64,000 bases of DNA from an uncultured Nitrospirota bacterium (GTDB lineage: Bacteria > Nitrospirota > Nitrospiria > Nitrospirales > UBA8639), in the NCBI GenBank assembly GCA_937139405.1, contig CAKZPV010000003.1, positions 248,001 to 312,000 of the forward strand. Reading direction: 5' to 3'. Of this stretch, positions 56,822-64,000 are shown in pieces (position 1 is the first letter of the stretch; every line of letters begins with the position of its first letter). Below the pieces are notes generated by a model, which did not search any database, was not told the origin of the DNA, and was given only the letters and a program-made list of their open reading frames with translations. The position numbers were made by a program, and so were the translations under genes.

Positions 56822-57457
56822 ATGGATTCCAAGTTGTTATTCATGCCACGTTCGATGCCAATCTTTGGCTTTATGGGGGTTATTCTTTGCCTGTTCATGG
56901 TCATGGGCTGTGGCAAGGAAAAACGCGTGACCCGAGTCGATCCGGGAGTGGTGACAGATTTGAGTGGGCGATGGAATGATACAGACTCTAAATTAGTTGC
57001 TGAAACCATGATGAAGGAAATGGTGAATCGCCCATGGCTAGAGAAATTCATGAGTGCCAAGGGACGAGAGCCGGTTGTCATTGTGGGAACGGTTCTTAAT
57101 AAAAGTCACGAACATATCGACGTGGTGACGTTTGTCACAGACTTAGAACGTGAAATGACCAATTCTCAGAAAATTGTCTTCGTGGCGAGCAAGAGTGAAC
57201 GCGAAGAAATTCGAGAAGAACGCAAGGAACAAGCTGTCTATTCTCGCGAAGATACTCAAAAACGTCCCGGACAAGAACTGGGTGCTGATTTCATGATGAA
57301 AGGCACGATTGCCACCATTGTGGATGAATCCGCTGGGACGAAAGCCGTCTATTATCAAGTCGATTTGGATTTAATTGATTTAGAAAATAATATCAAATCG
57401 TGGTATGGGCAGAAAAAAATCAAAAAAGTTGTGGAACGCAAGCGTCTTCTGTTTTAA
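56822..57457 (+). CDS. LpoB-like penicillin-binding protein activator lipoprotein
   Basis: 211 aa. Lipoprotein signal PIFGFMGVILCLFMVMGC with lipobox VMGC; starts at 56822 or at the internal Met 9. LSGRWNDTDSKLVAETMMKE is the typical LpoB start, followed by REPVVIVGTVLNKSHEHIDV and GADFMMKGTIATIVDESAG. Outer-membrane-anchored LpoB stimulates PBP1B peptidoglycan synthesis in enterobacteria; the role here is by similarity. The COG3014-like gene follows directly. Confidence 0.85.
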   Translation: MDSKLLFMPRSMPIFGFMGVILCLFMVMGCGKEKRVTRVDPGVVTDLSGRWNDTDSKLVAETMMKEMVNRPWLEKFMSAKGREPVVIVGTVLNKSHEHIDVVTFVTDLEREMTNSQKIVFVASKSEREEIREERKEQAVYSREDTQKRPGQELGADFMMKGTIATIVDESAGTKAVYYQVDLDLIDLENNIKSWYGQKKIKKVVERKRLLF

Positions 57458-57471
57458 GTCTTTGCATCCTC

Positions 57472-59019
57472 GTGCCATTGTCCCGCACACGGCAGATCTC
57501 TCAATCTTCTCTTCCTCGTTTCCCTCGATTCATTTCCCCCTTTTCTTTTAAAGCGCTTTTGCGTAGCGGGTTTCTTTTAACCATTCTTCAGCAGATGGTT
57601 TGGTTGGTGCTGGGCAATGTCTTGCTCATAGGATGTAGTGGGCCGATGTCGCATTATGCTGGAGTGCAGCGCAGTCTGCTAGCAGGGCAGTCGGAACAGG
57701 CTGTCGAAATCATGAAATCGGCAAAGGACGAGTATGGCAACAAAAGCCAACTCCTGTATTTCATGGATCACGGCATGGTCCTCCATTTAGCGGGTCGATA
57801 TGCAGAGAGCAATGCCGCACTAGAACAAGCGCATCTCCTCGTTGAGGATCTGTATACAAAGCGTCTTCGCGATGAAGCGTCTTCGCTTTTGGTCAACGAA
57901 GCACGGCAACCATACGAAGGAGCCGCGCATGAGCATGTCATGATCAATGTGGTGAAGGCATTAAATTACGCGGCACAACAGCAATGGAATAATGCGTTAG
58001 TGGAAGGAAGAAGAATTGATCATCGTTTAAATGTCTTGAGCGATAACGTTGAAGGAAAAGATGACTATCATGAAGATCCGTTTGCACGGTATTTGGTTGG
58101 ACTCTTATATGACCTGGTTGGCGATACCAATAATGCCTATGTAGGATATCGGAAAGCAGAACAGGTCTATGCAGAAAGTGTAGTATGGTCGCGGGTGGTT
58201 CTTCCAGATGTTCTCAAAGCGGACCTTATTCGAACAGCCAATCGATTGGGGTTGCATGATGAAGTGGAACGCTATCAACAGAAATATCCGGAAGTCGCCG
58301 CTCAAGCAGAATTGGGAAATGATCGAAATCTTGCGCAAATACTGATAGTGACGTATCAGGGACAGGGGCCCAAGAAAGAAGATCTGTTTATCGACGTTCC
58401 AGTGAGTTTAGATGCCCTTCGTCTCGTGGCAATCGCCAAACCTGGGTTTGGTCGCAGTACACGGAGAACGAGAGGAGGGGAGGCGTTACTCTATGGCATT
58501 CATGGGAGAATTGCTCGCATTGCCTTGCCTCGCTTTACAATGCACGACAAATCAAGGACGCTTCACACGATTCAAATGAAAAATGAAAGAAGCACTTTTA
58601 GCGCGCAGTCTCAACGCATGTATGATATCAATGCCGTAGCCGAAAAAACGTTGTCTGATGGATACGATGGTTTGGTCCTGCGAGCCGTAGCGAGGACGGC
58701 TGTCAAAATGGCTGCAGCAGAAGGCATTGCCTTTGGAGCTCGTACAGCAGTTGGTAAGAAGAATCGGGATTGGGTGGGCCCCTTGGTCGGAGGGCTGGCA
58801 CGCGTGTTTGCTTTGGCCACCGAAGAAGCGGATATTCGCTCTTGGCGAACTCTTCCAGGTGAAATCCAATTAGCGCGATTATGGATTAATCCTGGGAAAT
58901 ATACAGTCGCTCTTAATCCCGGAGGCAGTCGTTTGAATGACAATGAACGTGATTCTCCCTCGCACCTTCAGCTTCAAAAAGGCGAAGTCCGATTTCTTCT
59001 CTATCAGAGTGGGCCATAA
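57472..59019 (+). CDS. COG3014-like lipoprotein with tetratricopeptide-type repeats
   Basis: About 515 aa. The start is uncertain: the frame is open from within lpoB (57400), GTG 57472 lies just beyond the lpoB stop, and ATG 57595 is very close to the lipobox VLLIGC. Mature protein begins SGPMSHYAGVQRSLLAGQSE. Helical TPR-like repeats cover about 100-330 (MDHGMVLHLAGRYAESNAAL, ARYLVGLLYDLVGDTNNAYV). A C-terminal beta region follows. COG3014-type proteins often sit beside LpoB homologues, as here, suggesting a shared envelope task. Function not established. Confidence 0.75.
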   Translation: MPLSRTRQISQSSLPRFPRFISPFSFKALLRSGFLLTILQQMVWLVLGNVLLIGCSGPMSHYAGVQRSLLAGQSEQAVEIMKSAKDEYGNKSQLLYFMDHGMVLHLAGRYAESNAALEQAHLLVEDLYTKRLRDEASSLLVNEARQPYEGAAHEHVMINVVKALNYAAQQQWNNALVEGRRIDHRLNVLSDNVEGKDDYHEDPFARYLVGLLYDLVGDTNNAYVGYRKAEQVYAESVVWSRVVLPDVLKADLIRTANRLGLHDEVERYQQKYPEVAAQAELGNDRNLAQILIVTYQGQGPKKEDLFIDVPVSLDALRLVAIAKPGFGRSTRRTRGGEALLYGIHGRIARIALPRFTMHDKSRTLHTIQMKNERSTFSAQSQRMYDINAVAEKTLSDGYDGLVLRAVARTAVKMAAAEGIAFGARTAVGKKNRDWVGPLVGGLARVFALATEEADIRSWRTLPGEIQLARLWINPGKYTVALNPGGSRLNDNERDSPSHLQLQKGEVRFLLYQSGP

Positions 59020-59231
59020 GGCATGATGAGGTAGTCACAAGCCAGAGTCTTGAGACATCTATGCGGACATTGCTCGTGTTGAAATCTGGAAAAAGCTCAA
59101 TCGTGATAGTTTGTAAGTGATCTTGTAGCTTATAGAATTACGTATTCTCGACACTGATACTTTGGCCATGATATGGGATGACTACCTTCAAACTTTTCAG
59201 GCTGCGTAATAACCGTTATTCAGGAAAATGT

Positions 59232-59262
59232 GAATGCCCGCTCACAACCAATGCGGGCATTC
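59232..59262. terminator. Strong hairpin between convergent genes (probable bidirectional terminator)
   Basis: Perfect 10-bp stem GAATGCCCGC / GCGGGCATTC with an 11-nt loop, between the COG3014-like gene (+) and the HxlR gene (-). T-tracts are weak on both sides (ATTTTCC on the minus strand), so it may rely on the hairpin alone. Confidence 0.6.
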
Positions 59263-59348
59263 GATGCTGAGTTAATCGTCAATATGGAATGTCAGTTTTC
59301 TCACAGTAGTGGCAGATCGAAAAATGGGTACGTGTATTAGTGGTATAC

Positions 59349-59681
59349 TCATTTTTTACGTGATGCGATCCGTCCGTAGTATTCCCCCCATGCATGCATG
59401 GCCAGCAACACGCGTTCGAGTGAGCGTCCAAGAGACGTCAGCGAATATTCCACGCGAGGTGGAATCTCTTGGTAGTCTTTTCGTTTGATCAACCCCCGTT
59501 CTTCCATTTCACGTAATTGTTTGGCGAGTGTGCGATGAGTGATGCCGCCCAACTCTCGCTGCAATTGATTGAACCGCTTAGTGTCCTCAAGCAACTGATG
59601 AATGATTAATATTTTCCACCGGCCCGCAATGACTTCCATAGTCGCTTCTACAGGGCAAGAGACATTCTTAACGGACATCAA
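59349..59681 (-). CDS. HxlR-family transcriptional regulator
   Basis: 110 aa, one winged-helix domain: CPVEATMEVIAGRWKILIIH, then KRFNQLQRELGGITHRTLAK, QLREMEERGLIKRKDYQEIP and PPRVEYSLTSLGRSLE. The N-terminal Cys (SCPVE) can be redox- or electrophile-sensing in relatives such as YodB and HypR. It is divergent from pirin and isochorismatase-like genes, which it probably controls. The 131-bp gap between them should hold the operator. Confidence 0.9.
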   Translation of the reverse strand: MMSVKNVSCPVEATMEVIAGRWKILIIHQLLEDTKRFNQLQRELGGITHRTLAKQLREMEERGLIKRKDYQEIPPRVEYSLTSLGRSLERVLLAMHAWGEYYGRIASRKK

Positions 59682-59812
59682 GTTCTCCTTTGGTCTTGGC
59701 GGTATCCTTTAGGACCGTACTTGAATAAGGAACGTGTAAGATTTATATATCATTGAGACATTAAAAAAGAAACTCTTTAAACCGTCCCTACACGACAAAA
59801 AGGGAGAACCTC

Positions 59813-60676
59813 ATGACGATGAAAGCCAAAGATCTTGTAAAGATAAAACAAAAAACTGAGCAGCATTGGGTCGGGAACGGGTTTCCCGTCACCACGATGT
59901 TTTCGTATGACGATCAGGGAAAGGAGCTGAGCCCTTTTCTTCTGCTCGATTATGCGGGCCCTATGGCATTCGACCCTTCAGACACACCACGAGGAGTCGA
60001 GCAACACCCACATCGTGGGTTTGAAACAGTCACCATTGTCTATCAAGGGGAACTCGAACACCGCGACAACGCGGGGAATGCCGGAAAAATCGGACCGGGC
60101 GATGTCCAATGGATGACGGCCGCACGGGGGATTCTCCACGAAGAAATGCATGAACGCGATTTTACCCAAAAGGGCGGCACGTTGGAGATGATCCAGCTCT
60201 GGGTCAATTTGCCTGCAAAAGACAAAATGAGCGAGCCGCGGTATCAGGAAATTGTCAACAGCGATATTCCGGTCGTGACACTTTCAGACAACGGCGGCAC
60301 GGTCAGAGTTATTGCGGGTGATTGCCAGGGAACGAGGGGGGCAGCGAAGACTTTCACCCCCATCAATGTCTGGGACATCCACCTCAACACAGGAAAGCAA
60401 ATGGATCTAGCATTGCCAGAAGGATTCACCACCACGCTTTTGGTCTTGAAGGGAACGCTTCTAATGAATGGTACGCAACCCCTCAATGAGAAAGAGCTGG
60501 CTTTGTTCGAACGGAACGGGAACCATCTTGCGCTGGAAGCTACGAGCGACACGATGGTTCTCGTCTTGAACGGAGAACCGATTGACGAGCCAATTGTCGG
60601 GCAGGGACCGTTCGTGATGAACACACAGGAAGAGATTCTTCAGGCCATGACCGATTATCGTGCCGGACGTTTCTGA
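59813..60676 (+). CDS. Pirin-family bicupin protein
   Basis: 287 aa. Pirin signature: HPHRGFETVTIVYQGELEHRD, GPGDVQWMTAARGILHEEMH, with the His residues that bind iron. The N-terminus has GFPVTTMFSY and LLLDYAGPMAF. C-terminal second cupin ends with GPFVMNTQEEI. Bacterial pirins such as YhhW can act as quercetin dioxygenases; others are redox sensors. First of two genes under the divergent HxlR regulator. Confidence 0.92.
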   Translation: MTMKAKDLVKIKQKTEQHWVGNGFPVTTMFSYDDQGKELSPFLLLDYAGPMAFDPSDTPRGVEQHPHRGFETVTIVYQGELEHRDNAGNAGKIGPGDVQWMTAARGILHEEMHERDFTQKGGTLEMIQLWVNLPAKDKMSEPRYQEIVNSDIPVVTLSDNGGTVRVIAGDCQGTRGAAKTFTPINVWDIHLNTGKQMDLALPEGFTTTLLVLKGTLLMNGTQPLNEKELALFERNGNHLALEATSDTMVLVLNGEPIDEPIVGQGPFVMNTQEEILQAMTDYRAGRF

Positions 60677-60726
60677 TATTTTTGGATAACCATCATAATT
60701 AACTTTATGCAAAAAGGACTCACACC

Positions 60727-61347
60727 ATGGCATCAAACTACCAGTACAATCGCCTTTCCAAAGATGAGGCCGCCTTATTGTTGGTGGATCATCAAGCTGG
60801 ACTGATCTCCCTCGTTCAAGATTTCTCGCCCGGTGAGTTCAAGAACAATGTCTTGGCCGTGGCGGCGTGCGGCCAATATTTCAACCTCCCGACCATCCTG
60901 ACGACCAGCTTTGAAAAAGGTCCCAACGGCCCTTTGGTTCCCGAGTTGAAAGAGATGTTTCCGAAAGCGCCCTATATTGCCCGTCCGGGGAACATCAACG
61001 CATGGGACAACGAGGACTTTGTGAATGCGGTGAAGAAAACAGGCCGTAAACAGCTCATTATTGCTGGGGTTGTGACTGAGGTGTGCGTGGCCTTTCCCGC
61101 CCTCTCGGCGATTGAAGCAGGTTACGACGTGTTTGTGATCACAGACGCCTCCGGCACCTTCAACGAGGTCACCCGTCACAGCGCGTGGTTACGAATGCAA
61201 GCCGCGGGGGCGCAGATGATGAGCTGGTTTGGCATGGCGTGTGAACTTCATCGTGATTGGCGAAATGACATTGAGGGATTAGGTGCCTTGTTTTCGAACC
61301 ACATTCCTAATTACCGTAACCTCATGACGAGTTATTCTGCTAAGTAA
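60727..61347 (+). CDS. Isochorismatase-family cysteine hydrolase (YcaC-like)
   Basis: 206 aa. Catalytic triad: Asp in ALLLVDHQAGLI, Lys about residue 100, and Cys in IAGVVTEVCVAFPALSAIE, with the cis-peptide VxxVC pattern. YDVFVITDASGTFNEVTRHS closes the fold. YcaC-type amidohydrolases act on small amides or unknown compounds; the link to pirin and an HxlR regulator suggests detoxification. AAGGA precedes the ATG; 50 bp after pirin. Confidence 0.9.
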   Translation: MASNYQYNRLSKDEAALLLVDHQAGLISLVQDFSPGEFKNNVLAVAACGQYFNLPTILTTSFEKGPNGPLVPELKEMFPKAPYIARPGNINAWDNEDFVNAVKKTGRKQLIIAGVVTEVCVAFPALSAIEAGYDVFVITDASGTFNEVTRHSAWLRMQAAGAQMMSWFGMACELHRDWRNDIEGLGALFSNHIPNYRNLMTSYSAK

Positions 61348-62091
61348 GAGTGTGTAGCGGCTAAGTGGGCGCCCTAACCGAGACGGCACCACCATGATTG
61401 TAGCATCGATGTACATGGCAGACTGACGGACTTTGCTTGCTGCCATGAAAATGTGTGCGTGATTTCAGATTGGGTGATAATTATACCTATAACTTTACCT
61501 GTAGTTGTTTACGCCAATCTGAGGATAACCCGAAAGAAAAAGCACCCACCCTCCGCTCGAAAATTCGCTTTGCCCCGAAGACGGCCTACAGAAAAGAAGT
61601 GGTCACAAAAGAACAAACCTTGTGACCTTCCATCCAAAAAAACTTATGAAAAGATCAGATAAGAAAATACGCTTGTGAGGGTAGGGGGTCGCAAAAATCA
61701 GACCACGGTATTTTGTATTGAATATCGTTTTGCCTTCAGAGAGGCATGGGTTAAAGACCACGGAATTATAGAAACCTCGGTCTTGTGTAATCCTTCTTCG
61801 CCGGATAGACCCTAGCCCATCCTCTCAGCTATCAAGAGTCGCTTGCGCTTCTGCTCTCGACACCTGCTCGGACTGGCGCTTGTGGTGTAAGGGTCGGCTC
61901 CGAAGGCATGTCAGGCTTTTTGTCTTCCAAAGGCATATCTTTCCTCGAAAAATTAGCGTGAGGCCATTTTTCTTTTCCGGGCGGGCAGGGGACATAGACC
62001 CGATTTTCTTTTTGGTTTTTTTTGCTGGACGACCTGCGCCGAATCTGGCTAGGTGGTGTCATCAATCAACCACTGAGTAGGAGTATGACGA
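61348..62091. other. 744-bp region without a clear gene
   Basis: Several short frames exist (plus 61453-61662, minus 61832-62065, Lys/Pro-rich) but none has a good ribosome binding site. Two similar blocks, AGACCACGGTATTTT near 61700 and AGACCACGGAATTAT near 61755, are a short direct repeat. No tRNA recognised. Confidence 0.4.
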
Positions 62092-62334
62092 ATGGCGAAC
62101 CACCCTGTAGCACGTATTAAAATTGGCGGTGTCAGCGCCGCGATTTTTAGAAATGAAGGAGAAGAGGGCGCATTTCACACCGCCACGATCGAGAGAAGTT
62201 ATAAAGATGGGGACGAATGGAAAACGACCAATAGCTTTGGCACCAAAAACCTTGCTGCCCTATCAGCGGTATCCCAGCAAGCGACAGCCAAAGTCTTGGA
62301 ATTGGATGAGGATGAACGCGACGAAGCGGCGTAG
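62092..62334 (+). CDS. Small hypothetical protein of a widespread uncharacterised type
   Basis: 80 aa. AGGAG shortly before the ATG. VARIKIGGVSAAIFRNEGEE, then ATIERSYKDGDEWKTTNSFG and LAALSAVSQQATAKV; the same layout (IxAAIWxN... F.R.YKDGDxWK.S.SFG) recurs in many small bacterial proteins, often beside mobile or plasmid genes. A compact beta-sheet plus helix fold is likely. Function unknown. Confidence 0.65.
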   Translation: MANHPVARIKIGGVSAAIFRNEGEEGAFHTATIERSYKDGDEWKTTNSFGTKNLAALSAVSQQATAKVLELDEDERDEAA

Positions 62335-62533
62335 CTCAGACAGTGCCTCAAGCGGCCATACAGCCCGGCGCGGCGTTTCGTTTTTTTGCTGAGTATCTGG
62401 AAGACGATATATTTCTGTTTGACCATTGTTGTACGATTAAACGCCATGAAGGCTTGTATAGGCGATTTAACAGGGTAGGTGGCTTTATTACCCCGAATGG
62501 TATCGCTTCCCTCAGCACAAATGCTTTAAAAGT

Positions 62534-63334
62534 TCATGGAATGTCTAATATTTGAGGTTTTTGAAGCATAGAGGAAATAAAGCCATTTATGGTTTTTTCT
62601 CCACCTCCTAAATTGTTGTAAACACCCACCACTCTTGGAGTAACGATAGTACCCGTATCATACATTTTTGCTTTTATTGCCCCAAGTGCAAGCAGAGCAT
62701 TTTGTATCGTTGAAGCATTTATTTCACTTGGCATAGGGATGATAGTAGAAATGCTTTCTCCACTAAGACCAAGGGTTTGTACTACCAGAGTACCCGATAC
62801 CTTTTTACTCTGGGCTGCTACTCCTAGTGCAAATAAACTTCCAAGATTTACCGACCCTTCGTTTACCGTAATGTTGGCTGTTAATCGTAAGCCTACGCCG
62901 ATATAAACAGGAACGATCACATCGGCTTCGGCTGGATTTGGTGCAAGAGAAGCAAACTTAGTTTTAACTTCTGCATCTGCCGAATCCTCCAATTTGACGC
63001 CAAAAGACCGCGTATTAAATTTTATATAATCAACAACAACTACATAACTACTACCTTTATAGCCTGCTTGAGCTGGGCCGTATGTAATCCCACCATTTCC
63101 CTCAATTTTCCCGATGGCTAGTCGCATTGTTTCATCAGGCAGAGCCTTTAACAATCGCTCGTTATCTGGACTCCCACTACCAGTAACATTTAAATTTACG
63201 GGCAGTGGATCTATTGGATGGTACCCAAATGACTGTGCATTCTTGGGGTCACCCAACGTATCTGGTACAGACCATGATGCACATCCCGAAAAAATGATAA
63301 TAAGTGATAATAGAAACAAGTGCTTGGGTCTCAT
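62534..63334 (-). CDS. Hypothetical lipoprotein
   Basis: 266 aa. Lipoprotein signal HLFLLSLIIIFSGC (lipobox FSGC). The mature region is beta-rich with alternating hydrophobic residues (SYVVVVDYIKFNTRSFGVKL, ADVIVPVYIGVGLRLTANIT, VSGTLVVQTLGLSGESISTI). Not assigned to a family. Single gene, convergent with the 80-aa gene and divergent from the toxin-antitoxin pair. Confidence 0.7.
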   Translation of the reverse strand: MRPKHLFLLSLIIIFSGCASWSVPDTLGDPKNAQSFGYHPIDPLPVNLNVTGSGSPDNERLLKALPDETMRLAIGKIEGNGGITYGPAQAGYKGSSYVVVVDYIKFNTRSFGVKLEDSADAEVKTKFASLAPNPAEADVIVPVYIGVGLRLTANITVNEGSVNLGSLFALGVAAQSKKVSGTLVVQTLGLSGESISTIIPMPSEINASTIQNALLALGAIKAKMYDTGTIVTPRVVGVYNNLGGGEKTINGFISSMLQKPQILDIP

Positions 63335-63558
63335 GGGAGCATTTTCTCCTATTTCTTAGAAGGGACAGTAGAGCAAGATTTATGTGAAAATAAAATCATT
63401 TCTCAAATAAATCAAGTACATATTGGATTTATATGTTAATAAAACCAAACACCTATAAATATAGAGCCCACTGGTGAGTGTGATAATATAACCTACGGAA
63501 AATTAAACGTCTTTTTCGCCAGCCACTTCAATCACTTACTTCCACCACAAAAACTTAT

Positions 63559-63586
63559 TGTAACATGTCATGTTACGTGTTACGAT
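63559..63586 (+). promoter_or_regulatory. Promoter and palindromic operator of the HigBA pair
   Basis: Perfect inverted repeat TAACATG-T-CATGTTA at 63561-63575, followed by a related GTTACG. It overlaps a possible -35 TTGTAA (63559-63564) and -10 TACGAT (63581-63586) with 16-nt spacing. The toxin ATG is only 6 nt after the -10 and has no Shine-Dalgarno, so a leaderless message is possible. HigA antitoxins repress from such sites. Confidence 0.55.
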
Positions 63587-63591
63587 AACAA

Positions 63592-63870
63592 ATGATTGAG
63601 AATTTTAAGCATCGAGGCTTAAAAAAGCTCTACGACAAAGGCGATCGGAGCAGTCTTCGCACGGATATTGCCGACAAAGCTGAGTTGTATCTTTCGATCT
63701 TGGACACCGCCGAAACCGTCCAAGAACTGGATGTTACAGGCTTGGGCTTTCATCGGCTCACCGGAAACCTGAAAGGGTTTTATAGCGTGGTCGTGTCGCG
63801 GAATCACCGGATCATCTTTCGATTCAAAGATGGCAGCGCCTTTGACGTGGATTTAGTGGACTATCATTGA
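63592..63870 (+). CDS. higB: HigB-type (RelE/ParE superfamily) toxin
   Basis: 92 aa, complete. MIENFKHRGLKKLYDKGDRS, GLGFHRLTGNLKGFYSVVVS, then RNHRIIFRFKDGSAFDVDLVDYH: the HigB killer-protein pattern with the C-terminal acidic/His end. HigB cleaves mRNA on the ribosome. Toxin-first order with HigA 22 bp downstream is normal for this family. Confidence 0.88.
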   Translation: MIENFKHRGLKKLYDKGDRSSLRTDIADKAELYLSILDTAETVQELDVTGLGFHRLTGNLKGFYSVVVSRNHRIIFRFKDGSAFDVDLVDYH

Positions 63871-63892
63871 AGACAAACGAAGGGTAAATATT

Positions 63893-64000
63893 ATGACGAT
63901 GAAACAACCCGTACATCCGGGCAAGATTATCAAACATGCAGTCGAGGCCTCGGGCCTCAGTATTACCGAGGCTGCGGAGCGCCTCGGCGTGACGAGGCAA
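63893..64000 (+). CDS. higA: HigA-type antitoxin (3' end outside window)
   Basis: First 36 residues only: MTMKQPVHPGKIIKHAVEAS then GLSITEAAERLGVTRQ, an XRE-type HTH as in HigA (VHPGxxLxxxLxxxGLS...AxxLGVSR). Follows the toxin by 22 bp with AAGGGT upstream. It should neutralise HigB and repress the palindromic operator at 63561-63575. Confidence 0.85.
   Translation, partial: MTMKQPVHPGKIIKHAVEASGLSITEAAERLGVTRQ

Noticed and set aside
61832-62065. 77-aa Lys/Pro-rich minus-strand frame
   Set aside because: Low complexity, no ribosome binding site, and nothing to support translation.

Overview
The window looks like part of a Gram-negative bacterial chromosome. The gene set (OmpH/Skp, LpoB, many lipoproteins, FmdB, DUF971, DUF4301) and the gatC-panD-gatA / gatB-eno-ftsB-like-era-recO block are the kind I would expect in a Nitrospira-like member of the Nitrospirota. 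That assignment is inference from gene content only; there is no rRNA here to confirm it.

Region 1 (1 to about 17132) reads as the right-hand part of an integrated, A/T-rich mobile element. It ends at 17133-17178 in a 46-nt 3' piece of a tRNA-Pro gene, a typical scar of integration into a tRNA. The intact tRNA-Arg(UCU) at 17289 begins the core chromosome. On the minus strand the element carries a replication/control module: an AlpA/excisionase-like HTH protein, a CHC2-TOPRIM-RepA-type primase-helicase whose frame is broken near 7261, and a cluster of GTTTCCT/AGGAAAC heptamers that looks like an iteron origin. On the plus strand, at the left edge, is a putative defence module. One protein has the end of a SIR2-like domain, an nSTAND1 NTPase, a histidine kinase and a receiver domain. 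It is followed by a reverse transcriptase of the UG/Abi (DRT-like) type with a helical C-terminus. This pair, with a structured 188-nt spacer between the genes, is the best candidate for an undescribed system. The rest of the element carries exported cargo: an Ig-like/outer-membrane protein and a minus-strand run of an LCAT-like lipase, a trypsin-like protease, an FG-GAP repeat lipoprotein and a dienelactone-hydrolase-like lipoprotein.

Region 2 (17.3-25.2 kb) is a degraded accessory stretch. It holds a DUF1353 protein, small exported or membrane proteins of unknown role, a gene broken by a stop and a frameshift, two relics of the same integrase-core transposase, and a GT92-like glycosyltransferase lying between the relics.

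Region 3 (25.2-54 kb) is mostly housekeeping. It includes OmpH/Skp, a GDSL esterase, FmdB, aminotransferase-coaD-rsmD, radC, and a long plus-strand block for tRNA-dependent amidation (gatC, gatA, gatB), pantothenate (panD), glycolysis (eno), division (ftsB-like), ribosome maturation (era), repair (recO) and DUF971. After this come a Ski2-like helicase split into two genes in reversed domain order, a STAS protein, a CLC family protein lacking the usual gating glutamate, an MFS transporter, riboflavin synthase, an aldo/keto reductase, acetyl-CoA synthetase, pyrophosphatase, DUF4301 and a methyltransferase.

Region 4 (54-64 kb) holds lipoproteins, an LpoB-like protein paired with a COG3014-like lipoprotein, an HxlR regulator divergent from pirin and isochorismatase-like genes, and a HigBA-type toxin-antitoxin pair cut by the window end. 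Several small genes with good ribosome binding sites (20585-20671, 46221-46361, 47038-47214, 54601-54771) were found by direct reading.
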